From: Pelagophyceae sp. CCMP2097
Taxonomy: Eukaryota > Sar > Pelagophyceae
Assembly (NCBI GenBank): GCA_026770575.1
Contig: MU657196.1
Coordinates: 344,194-357,704, forward strand
Direction of reading: 5' to 3'
Length of the DNA stretch: 13,511 bases
How positions within the stretch are numbered: the first letter of the stretch is position 1; every line of letters starts with the position of its first letter. The notes beneath the pieces were generated by a model that searched no databases, was not told the origin of the DNA, and saw nothing but the letters and a program-made list of their open reading frames with translations. Below are positions 1 to 6,178 of this stretch, one piece after another. Both the position numbers and the translations under genes were made by a program.

Positions 1-99
1 GGGCCGAGGCTCGAAGTTGTCGGGCGATTCTGCAATCTGAGCCTACCCACAATGGTTCCCAACAAGCGCGCAGTCGTATCATGGCATGATGCGATGACG

Positions 100-900
100 G
101 CCCCTGGAGACGTCCCCTGGAGACGGCCATTCAAAACGGCGCCTTTAGACGGTTCCTCAAGACGGTGCCTCGAGGCGACCTCTCGAGACTGGCCCTTTCG
201 ATGGCCATTCGAAACGGCGCCTTTAGACGGCCCCTCAAGATGGTGCCTCGTGACGACCTCTAAAGATGGCCCCTTTCGACGGCCATTCGAGACGGCGCCT
301 GAGACGGCCCATCTAGAAGGTGCCTCGAAACGGCCACTCGAAACGGCCACTCGAAACGGCGCCTTGAGACGGCCCCTGGAGACGGCCCCTGGAGACGGCC
401 ATTCGAAACGGCGCCTCAAGATGGTGCCTCGAGACGACCTGCCGAGACGGCCCCTTTCGACGGCCATTCGAAACGGCGCCTTGAGACGGCCCATCGAGAC
501 GGTGCCTCAAAACGGCCACTCGAAACGGCCACTCGAAACGGCGCCTTGAGATTGGCCACTCGAGACGGTCCCTTTCGATGGCCGTTCGAAACGGCGCCTC
601 AAGACGGTGCCTCGAGGCGACCTCCCGAGACGGCCCCTTTCGATGGTCATTCGAAACGGCGCCTTTAGACGACCCTTCGAGACGATCCCTCGAGACGGCA
701 CCTCGAAATGGCACCTCGAGAAAGCTTTCTCCGGCCCCTCGAGAAGGCCCCTGGAGACGGCCATTCGAAAAGGCCCCTCGAGAGGGCTTCTCGAGGCGGC
801 CTCTTGAGAAGGCCCCTCAAAACGGCCCTTTCGATGGCCATTCGAAACGGCGCCTTGAGACGGCCCCTTGAGAGGCTCGGACGGTCCCTCGGATGATCGC
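100..900. repeat. 13-bp-period minisatellite with higher-order 5- and 6-unit blocks
   Basis: The region is a degenerate tandem array of 13-bp units approximating CCCTCGAGACGGC. A marker unit (CATTCGAAACGGC and variants) starts near 128, 206, 284, 400, 465, 583 and 648. The spacings of 78 and 65 equal 6 and 5 units, so blocks of units have been duplicated together. Because 13 is not a multiple of 3, every reading frame cycles through the same translations. That explains the long Arg/Pro/Ser/Gly-rich open frames on both strands here, which I do not regard as genes. Confidence 0.85.
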
Positions 901-1030
901 TTGGGCGGTCCATTGGACAATTCCTTTGGACAGTTCCTTTGACGGTCCCTCGACGGGCCCTCTGTGACGGTCGCTTTGATTGGCGGCCCCTCGACGGTCC
1001 CTTGGACGGTCACTCGGCTGCCGGCCCCTC
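900..1030. repeat. Degenerate GACGGTCCCT-type array
   Basis: The 13-bp array grades into units of about 11-15 bp built around GACGGTCCCTCG and GACGGGCCCTCT. The same GGTCC/GGGCCC vocabulary recurs inside introns of the genes further right (5141-5388 and 7541-7717). I see no coding signal. Confidence 0.6.
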
Positions 1031-1039
1031 GACAGTGAC

Positions 1040-1290
1040 CGCGCAGGGGCCTTGCAAGTGGCCGCGAAAGGAGCCTCGCAGGGGCCCGTCCGGAAAGGCC
1101 CTTCAAAGAGCCCTTGCAAGCGACCGCGCAGAGGCCGTGTAAGTGGCCACAAAAGGGGCCTTGCAGAGGGGCTCGTCCGGTGGGCTCTTCAAGGCTCATT
1201 GAAAGATGCCGCCCAAGAGACCCTGCAAGTGACCGTGCATAGGCTGGGCAAGTGGCCGCTAAAGAGGCCTTGCAGGGGCCCGTACTGTCG
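1040..1290. repeat. Longer-period tandem repeat (about 85-110 bp units)
   Basis: The block motif GCAAGTGGCCGC with its flanks recurs at about 1054, 1139 (as GTAAGTGGCCAC) and 1248. Each copy is followed by AAAGG-GCCTTGCAG-GGGCCCGT-like sequence, and the first two also by CGTCCGG and a CTTCAA motif. Spacing is irregular (85 and 109 bp) and copies are diverged. This is a different family from the 13-bp array, although it abuts it. Confidence 0.6.
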
Positions 1291-1299
1291 AAACAGCGG

Positions 1300-1500
1300 C
1301 AGGAGCAAGGACGGGGTTTCCGGGTTTTCAATTTGTGCCGCACCCTCGGGTCGCGGGTTTGTCAGACGCCCAACCCCGTCTTTCCGGGTCGGTTTCGGGT
1401 TTGGGCCACGGCCAGACCCGCGGGTCGACGAGTCTGCCAAAACGCGCAAACCCGGCAAACCTGACCCGCGGGTTTCGGGCAAACCCGAACCCGCTCCTGC
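1300..1500. repeat. CGGGTTT / AAACCCG-rich low-complexity block
   Basis: Many copies of CGGGTTT, GGGTCGCGGGTTT and their complements lie in both orientations. For example, GGTTTCGGGTTTGGGCC near 1390 is matched in inverted form by GGGCAAACCCGAACCCG near 1478. The block could fold into imperfect hairpins. There is no gene signal. Confidence 0.45.
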
Positions 1501-1516
1501 TCCTGGCAGGTGGGGG

Positions 1517-1703
1517 GTGGCTTACGCGGTGCGTGTCGTGGAAGAGCAGGGCGTGGACGAGCAGTGACAAAAGGAGCTCCAAAGATTTCCGTAGAAAGAG
1601 GACGCCGAGTATACCTGGCGGATGGGACGCGCCCGACGAGGACGCGGGCCTACGGGTGACTTACGCGGCGTGTGTCTTGGACGAGCAGGGCGCGGACGAG
1701 CAG
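1517..1703. repeat. Imperfect direct duplication (1517-1564 and 1656-1703)
   Basis: Two 48-bp segments offset by 139 bp match at 42 of 48 positions by eye. Each begins GTGRCTTACGCGG and ends GGACGAGCAG. On the minus strand both encode a similar hydrophobic stretch (LLVHALLFHDTHRVSHP and LLVRALLVQDTRRVSHP), but no longer protein is recognisable. The segment may be part of a dispersed repeat family. Confidence 0.6.
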
Positions 1704-1811
1704 AGGCAGACAAGGAGCATCGGAGATCGAACGGTTTCCAACGGCAAAGGACGCCGCGAGCCGAGATAGCGCACCTAGGCGGGTTGCCATCCAGTCCCGG
1801 AGGGCCTTCCC

Positions 1812-1892
1812 GAGTTGCCATTGTGCATGCATGGGGGGGCAACCACGGGACTCTCCACGACTCCCCGGTCGACATCGGTGGCTGCGACTGCC
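1812..1892. repeat. Dispersed repeat, copy A
   Basis: This stretch contains GTTGCCATTGTGCATGCATG, then CTCTCCACGACTCCCCGG and GGTGGCTGCGACTGCC. It aligns along its length with 3891-3975 in the same orientation, with scattered substitutions and small indels. It shows no coding potential that I recognise. Confidence 0.6.
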
Positions 1893-2133
1893 TGGAGGTT
1901 CCTCGGCGGAGCCGGCCGGGGCGGTCCTGGGCCGCAGCGAGGAGGGCTGAAACGAAGCGCGTCTTTGGGCGAGCCGGACGAGGAGCAGCTTCGTTGCGGG
2001 TATATCTTGAGCGTAGGCTCGTGGACTCCCGCGCAGTATCAAGTAGGATTCCTACCGTGCCCGCTCCGGCCGTTGGCGCACCGGATCTTACAGACCATAA
2101 CCCGATGACGACCGGTGGTCAAAAAAAAGAACG

Positions 2134-2308
2134 GTGGGGAGTTGCGCATGCGCAAGGTTCCCCCTAGCCAAAAATTAATCCGAAGGTTGCGCCCGTAGAC
2201 GCAAGCTACCACCATTACAGCACCGTAGACCGAAGTCAGTGCAATGGCCTGCTCCGGTGGTGACCATTCCAGTTCATGGTCGGGAACGGGTCTCGAACAG
2301 GTAAGTAT
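2134..2308 (-). ncRNA. U1: U1 spliceosomal snRNA
   Basis: U1 is the snRNA of the U1 snRNP, which base-pairs with 5' splice sites. Read on the minus strand, the gene begins with the invariant ATACTTACCTG at 2308. A stem-loop with ACCAU/AUGGU arms follows (2273-2250). Stem-loop II then carries ATTGCAC, the U1A-binding loop. A third hairpin comes next (TTGCGTC / GCGCAA). The Sm site is AATTTTTGG near 2170. The terminal hairpin is GGGG...TTGCGCATGCGCAA...CCCC, ending about 2134. Length is about 175 nt (human 164). The loop of stem-loop I (GAACUGGA) departs from the usual GAUCACGAAG that binds U1-70K. A T8 run follows the 3' end. Exact ends are estimated. It is the last gene of a same-strand U2-U5-U1 cluster. 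Confidence 0.93.
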
Positions 2309-2609
2309 GAAAACTGCGCTTGATTTCGTGGCCCAGCGACTCTCCATCAGCCAGTAGTAACAGAGGTTGAACCGAAGGCGATCGACCTCCAGGCTTCTCG
2401 CGGAGGCACCCCGCCGCTTTGCCACCATACATTGCAACTGAGGCTCAAAATAGACCAGGGGAACGTCCTTCGGGAGTAGATAGCCCTACCGTCTGTCTGC
2501 CCTATTCTTCTTCTAATTCTTTTAAGAATTATTAAAATCTAAGTCAAATAAAATCCAAGCCTAAACAACTGGGCCAATAACCGAAGATACATATCAGGTT
2601 AAAATGAGG
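2309..2609. other. Spacer between U5 and U1; presumed U1 promoter
   Basis: This 300-bp stretch lies upstream of U1 and downstream of U5. It becomes markedly AT-rich from about 2490 to 2609. I see no protein gene. The U1 upstream control element should lie in its U1-proximal part, but I could not define a conserved motif shared with U2 and U5 by eye. Confidence 0.4.
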
Positions 2610-2721
2610 GAGGGCGAAGAGCCCTTACAAAAACTGAATAATTCCGATTGCGCTGTTAAATCGGTTAACTTTAGTAAAAGGCGAAAGTTAAATACGTCTG
2701 TATTTAACAGCGCTGGATGTA
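2610..2721 (-). ncRNA. U5: U5 spliceosomal snRNA
   Basis: U5 is the core snRNA of the tri-snRNP; its loop I aligns exons for ligation. On the minus strand the gene shows a perfect 12-bp outer stem (GCGCTGTTAAAT 2713-2702 with ATTTAACAGCGC 2661-2650). An inner stem (TTAACTTT with AAAGTTAA) presents the invariant 11-nt loop CGCCTTTTACT, followed by AAAG. Downstream are an Sm site (CAGTTTTTGTA, about 2638-2628) and a terminal hairpin AGGGC-TCTTC-GCCCT (2625-2611). Length of about 110 nt agrees with known U5 RNAs (human about 116). The 5' end is estimated to lie a few bases before the outer stem. A short T run follows the 3' end. Confidence 0.95.
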
Positions 2722-3190
2722 GTTTGACATCAGAGAGACATAACCGACTCGAATAATTTAAAAATATCCCGGAGTTTCCCGCCCCGTCAAGATGCCGCTC
2801 TGCTGGGCTGTCGAGAGCAACAGCATGATGATGCCCCGCCGTCCGGGCGAGGCGCGCCTTTCGAGCGCCCCGGGCCTCCGCGCGACCGCCCAGCTGGCGG
2901 ACCTTGGGCAAGAACTGAGTGGAATCGGCCGTGCGACGGACGCATCAATTCCGTTCTCGCTTCGCGATTTCAGAAGGGTCTCCCGTCTCCAACCCGCCCG
3001 CCGAGGTCTGGAACCCCCGGAGCTTGTCTGACCGACTCGGAGTCATCAAGATGCCCCCTAGGAGGTGCCACACGGCTGTACCAAATAAGGTCCTGCGGCT
3101 CTTCGGCGGCGGCCCGCGGCGGCTGCGGTATCTTTCTGCTCTCAGAGTTGGTATGCACATAACCCACGCGAAGAAAACATTATAATAAAA
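2722..3190. other. Spacer between U2 and U5; presumed U5 promoter
   Basis: The U5-proximal part (about 2722-2775) is AT-rich and would hold the U5 upstream elements. The remainder returns to high GC and contains only short unrecognised frames on both strands. I cannot support a gene here. Confidence 0.4.
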
Positions 3191-3378
3191 GGGGTTGGCG
3201 ACGATTGGCGGTAGTGCAAGGCCAATGTCACCGTTGAACGCTGCTGGCAAGCCAGCAGTAGAGTCCGGGGCACACAAATTCATGAGACTAAACTTACACT
3301 CAATGAGTGTATATCAGTTGTCACACTGATAAGAACAGATACTACACTTGATCTTAGCCAAAAGGCCGAGAAAGGTGA
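3191..3378 (-). ncRNA. U2: U2 spliceosomal snRNA
   Basis: U2 recognises the intron branch point and catalyses splicing together with U6. On the minus strand the gene starts near ACCTTTCTCGGCCTTTTGGC, then TAAGATCAAGTG and the branch-point-pairing TGTAGTATCTGTTC, all characteristic of U2. A 7-bp hairpin follows (3311-3295). The probable Sm site AATTTGTG is less U-rich than usual. Stem-loop III is CTGCTGGC/GCCAGCAG (3258-3241). Stem-loop IV is GGTGACATTGG/CCAATCGTCGCC (3232-3197), with a loop containing TTGCACTACC, close to the U2B''-binding consensus. Length of about 188 nt equals human U2. The 3' end is placed by the CCAACCCC tail. It is the first gene of the cluster in transcription order. 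Confidence 0.97.
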
Positions 3379-3775
3379 GCACTCAGTTTTCCATATGAAT
3401 TGCGGACATGAACCTTCCTCTATGCGCCAGGATATCCCCACCCCTTTGGAAAACCCGGAAAGTCGTTCCAATAAGACGAGCCCAAAACCTTTATGAAACG
3501 AGGCAGCGGGGCCACCACCGCGCCCAAGGGCCAAGGCGCGTCCTCGAGCCCGATTTTCGTTCCAAAAGCCTCGCTGACCAAGGATTTCTTGCCACCTCTC
3601 GGGTATCGTGGAGGCAGGACGATGTCGCCCCCCTCGACCACTATCGCCGCCGCGCTCGGCACCCTCGCGACCGTCAAGCGCACCCATGCGGCGTACGCTT
3701 CTGGGCTCGGCAACCTCGAGCGCACCTTTGATACCGAGATGGTTATGGGTCCACTTGGATAGAAACTGTCTCGAT

Positions 3776-3830
3776 AGTAGGAATTCCTAGTGTCTAGGAA
3801 TTCCTAGGAATTCCTAGTCTAGGAATTCAA
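3776..3830. repeat. Cluster of AGGAATTCCTAG palindromes
   Basis: Four or five overlapping copies of the palindromic core AGGAATTCCT are joined by CTAG (TAGGAATTCCTAG, TCTAGGAATTCCTAGG and similar). A related set of AGGAATT half-units lies inside the Rab-GAP gene at 7218-7258. The cluster could fold into nested hairpins. Confidence 0.75.
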
Positions 3831-3890
3831 CTGAGTCAAATATCGCCCGAAAAACTTGCTCGAGAATCAAGGTGTGCTGCGCTTCTCTCC

Positions 3891-3975
3891 GAGGGTTGCC
3901 ATGGTGCATGCATGCATGGCGGCCCTACCATGGGGCTCTCTGCGACTTCCCCGGCCGACCTTGGTGGCGACTGCC
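3891..3975. repeat. Dispersed repeat, copy B
   Basis: This is the second copy of the element at 1812-1892, in the same orientation. It shares GTTGCCATGGTGCATGCATG, the GACTTCCCCGGCCGAC segment and the GGTGGCGACTGCC end. It differs by substitutions and an extra GCAT. Confidence 0.6.
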
Positions 3976-3980
3976 TTCGG

Positions 3981-3998
3981 GTCCTACAATTGTAGGAC
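3981..3998. repeat. Perfect 18-bp palindrome
   Basis: GTCCTACAATTGTAGGAC is self-complementary over its whole length. It lies just beyond dispersed repeat copy B and could be its terminal structure. Confidence 0.7.
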
Positions 3999-4002
3999 TA
4001 CG

Positions 4003-4048
4003 TTGCCTCGAGTTGCAATCAAGTCTTGCCTCGAGTTGCAATCAAGTC
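4003..4048. repeat. Exact 23-bp tandem duplication
   Basis: A 23-bp unit beginning TTGCCTCGAG and ending CAATCAAGTC occurs twice head to tail (4003-4025 and 4026-4048) without mismatch. This indicates a recent duplication. Confidence 0.9.
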
Positions 4049-4156
4049 TCCTTTGTTTACGCCTTTGTCGTCAAAAGGGCCAATGTTGCAATCGGCGTGC
4101 TGTACCCTCGTTTCGAAGGAGGGCCGCGCCGCCGGGGGCGTGTATGTCGTTCTTGC

Positions 4157-4162
4157 TTTATT
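4157..4162 (-). terminator. AATAAA poly(A) signal for QCR2
   Basis: AATAAA on the minus strand lies about 110 bases downstream of the QCR2 stop codon. It is the only canonical poly(A) hexamer I noticed for that gene. Whether this organism uses it is not known from the sequence. Confidence 0.4.
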
Positions 4163-4212
4163 TGATGGTCGGGCCTCCGCCCGATCGGCTTAAAAAGGGC
4201 CTCCGTCGGCCG

Positions 4213-4245
4213 GCCCGCCGCGGCGGGCTCGACGGCCGGCCGTCG
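4213..4245. repeat. Two adjacent perfect 16-bp palindromes in the QCR2 3' region
   Basis: GCCCGCCGCGGCGGGC (4213-4228) and CGACGGCCGGCCGTCG (4230-4245) are each fully self-complementary and separated by one base. They lie 28-60 bases past the QCR2 stop, before the AATAAA, so they would form strong hairpins in the 3' UTR. Confidence 0.7.
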
Positions 4246-4272
4246 GCGGCGCGGCGCCGCGCGGCGGACTGC

Positions 4273-5964
4273 CTAGACGACGACGGCGGCGACGGCGGCG
4301 TCGACGGCGGCGGCGGCCTTGAACGCGGCGTGCACGTCCGAAGGCTTGACCGCGTCGCACGCGGCGGCGAACGCGGCGGGCTCGAAGCCCGTCGCGAGGA
4401 GCTCGACGAGGGCCGCGCCCGTGGCGTTGAGCGTGTCCGTCTTGACCTTGGCCTTGGCCGCCAGCACGGCCGCGTCGGACAGCGTCACCGCGGAGAACGC
4501 GACCTTGGCCAGCGCCGCCGACGGCGCCTGGAGGACGAAGATGCCCGCCGCCGAGTACGCCACGGGCGCGCCCGAGTACGTCGCCGCCGCGGCGACGACC
4601 TTGGCCAGGAGCACGTCTGCGGGCGCCGGCACTGCGGCAGCGAACATGGCCGACGTGCCCTTCACGGTGCACAACCCGCCTGCGACGAACTTGGGCGCCG
4701 CCGCGGGCACGGCGGACCGCGCCGGCAGCGCGGCGAGGGACCACGTCACAAAGGCGAGGAGGTCCGAGTGCGAGAAGCCCAGGCCGACGACCGTGAGCGG
4801 CGACGCCGCCGTGCCGGCCATGGCCGCGTCCACGTCCGTCGAAGAGAGCTTGCCGACGCCCTCGGCGACGGGCACGCCGTAGATGGACTCGCCGCCAAAG
4901 GCGGCGGCGTGGATCGCCGCGTCGAGCTCGCAGACTAAGGCCAGGTCCGACTGGGCCTTGATCGTGTGCAGCGTCTCCTCCCACTCCCACCCAATGAGCG
5001 CCTCGCGGTTGCAGCCCACGGCCAGCGCCGCTGCCGCGACGGCCGAGGGGGCGGCGGAAAACGTCGTGTCCACGCAGACCATGGAGTGCACCTTGCCCTG
5101 GTGGTAGTACGGGATGCACGACGCAACCTCCAAATCGCGCCTAAGGAGAAGCGTCCATAGGGCAACGCGGCGCGGGTTTGGAAAGGAAACGCAGAGGCCC
5201 GGGGAGCGGAGCGTGGGTCCGTACAAGGTCCGTAGACGGCCCGCCGAGGCCCGTGGAGGACCCTCGTACGGGGCCCAGGGCCGCCGAGGCACTTTGTAGG
5301 ACCTTTGTGGGGCCCTTTGTGGGACCCTTTGCGAGCCTGTGCGGGCCCTGGGGCATTTTTCGTCCTTTTCGGCGCGGGCGCGCGCTGCGTCTTAATGTCC
5401 GAATGGCCGTTCGTCGACTTGAACGCCATTTGCCGCGCCGCGAAGCCGAGCGTCGGCGGCAGCGCCGGGAACACGACGCCGACCATCTTCGCCGCGGAAG
5501 GGCCGGTGGAGACGCATGCCACGCCGTTGGGCAGCACCTGCGCCTCGCGCCGTCGGCGGCCACGCCGCGAGGGACCGAAAGGCGCGTCGGCGCCCGAAGA
5601 GCCGCAAAGGCCCCAGGCGACCGCTTCGGGGGCGGTGCACGGGGCCGCCGCCGCCGGCCGGCCGCCGGCGTATTATTGTCCCGCGCGCGAGATTCGGACC
5701 CTTTCTCGTGCGCGTGTGCGCCGACTTTTGGGGCGCCCCCGGCTCTCCGGGCCTCGGCGGCCTGCCTCCGGGGCCCGGGGTCGCCCCGCGGCGGGGCGTG
5801 TGCGCACTTACCGACTTGGTAATCGTCGATGCTTGGTATAATGACGTCGTCCAGTCCTCCTTCAGCGGCTCCACCTTTTCCGCCTTGGCGGCGGCGGCGG
5901 CGGCCAGGGTGCGGCGGCCGCCGCGCGAGGCGCCGGCCAGCGCGCGCGACGTCGAGGCCAACAT
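4273..5964 (-). CDS. QCR2: Cytochrome bc1 complex core protein 2 (M16 peptidase-like), 3 exons
   Basis: This is a matrix-side structural subunit of mitochondrial respiratory complex III. Proposed exons are 5964-5812, 5537-5389 and 5140-4273, which join in frame to 389 codons. The N-terminus MLASTSRALAGASRGGRRTL is an Arg/Ser-rich, acid-free mitochondrial presequence and decides the ATG at 5964. Exon 2 carries VLPNGVACVSTGPSAAKMVG and then FAARQMAFKSTN, where active M16 peptidases have HFLEHMAFKGT. The HxxEH zinc motif is therefore absent, as in core protein 2 and alpha-MPP. The MPP-alpha glycine-rich loop is not seen, favouring QCR2. Intron 1 has GTAAGT and GCAG borders. Intron 2 appears to use a GC donor (AC|GCAGCG) and TTAG acceptor. 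The protein is shorter than animal core 2 (about 450 aa). It is divergent from the Rab-GAP gene. Confidence 0.85.
5141..5388 (-). other. QCR2 intron 2, GC-AG, GGTCC/GGGCCC-rich
   Basis: This 248-nt intron is inferred from the need to join HSDIKT to RDLEVASC in frame. There is no GT near the end of the conserved exon, whereas GCAGCG gives a phase-2 donor matching the CTCCTTAG acceptor. Its interior is a run of AAAGGGTCCCAC, AAAGGGCCCCAC and AAAGGTCCTACA units plus TACGGACC motifs, resembling the array at 900-1030 and the intron at 7541-7717. Confidence 0.6.
5538..5811 (-). other. QCR2 intron 1, GT-AG
   Basis: This 274-nt phase-0 intron has donor TCG|GTAAGTGC and acceptor GGCGCAG|GTG. The donor is a full complement of the U1 5' arm encoded at 2308. 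Splicing joins STITKS to VLPNGVAC, as expected for the M16 fold start. Confidence 0.85.
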
Positions 5965-6178
5965 CGCTTTGCACCACCCACGACCTGAATATGCGATGAC
6001 CGCGGGCCGTTTCACGGACCGTTCAGGTTGCATTTGCGCCGCGCCGAGAAGAAGCGGGCTCGGCCAATGCGATCGGCCGTGCTCCGCGGCGCGGCGTAGG
6101 CCGCGCCCGCTCCAAAGGGCTGGGCGCCTGCGCGCCTCGTTGCCATCTTAACTCCAAAGCGACAAAGCCGGGTTTGGC
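5965..6178. promoter_or_regulatory. Divergent promoter region between QCR2 and the Rab-GAP gene
   Basis: These 214 bases separate the two opposed start codons. No clear TATA box is visible. The QCR2 frame is open upstream to an ATG at 6033, but the residues added lack presequence character, so I prefer the ATG at 5964. Confidence 0.45.

Larger units (their letters stand above)
3379..4156. other. Intergenic region, U2 promoter to QCR2 3' end
   Basis: The U2-proximal bases should contain the U2 promoter. An 89-codon open frame at 3493-3762 (plus strand) starts MKRGSGATTAPKGQG and ends MVMGPLG. It has balanced composition but no recognisable domain, so I do not call it a gene. The rest holds a palindrome cluster, a dispersed repeat copy, a short tandem duplication and other repeats listed separately. 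Confidence 0.4.

Noticed and set aside
100..900. CRISPR-like array
   Set aside because: Units are 13 bp, contiguous and degenerate, with no spacers, and the surrounding genes are eukaryotic.
52..1343. Several 60-280-codon frames on both strands at the left end
   Set aside because: They are translations of the 13-bp and related arrays; all frames give the same Arg/Pro/Ser-rich peptide, so no coding frame is favoured.
2281..2300. tRNA T-arm-like GTTCGAGACCC on the minus strand
   Set aside because: It lies within U1 immediately after ATACTTACCT; no acceptor, D-arm or anticodon arm can be placed around it.
2039..2437. 132-codon minus-strand frame over U1
   Set aside because: It is an accidental open frame covering the entire U1 gene.
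2594..2911. 105-codon minus-strand frame over U5
   Set aside because: It runs through the U5 RNA stem-loops; the RNA structure explains the sequence and the peptide is meaningless.
2309..3480. Shared GGTTCA / GGTTAT motif upstream of U1, U2 and U5 as a common promoter element
   Set aside because: Distances to the transcript starts differ (about 65 against about 38) and the match is short, so it is not supportable by eye.
3493..3762. 89-codon plus-strand frame as a gene
   Set aside because: There is no domain, homologue or expression signal visible, and it overlaps the presumed U2 promoter; left as an open frame only.
4190..5119. 309-codon minus-strand frame and the plus-strand frame 3856-4938
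   Set aside because: Both are Arg/Gly-rich shadows of QCR2 exon 3, which carries the recognisable protein.
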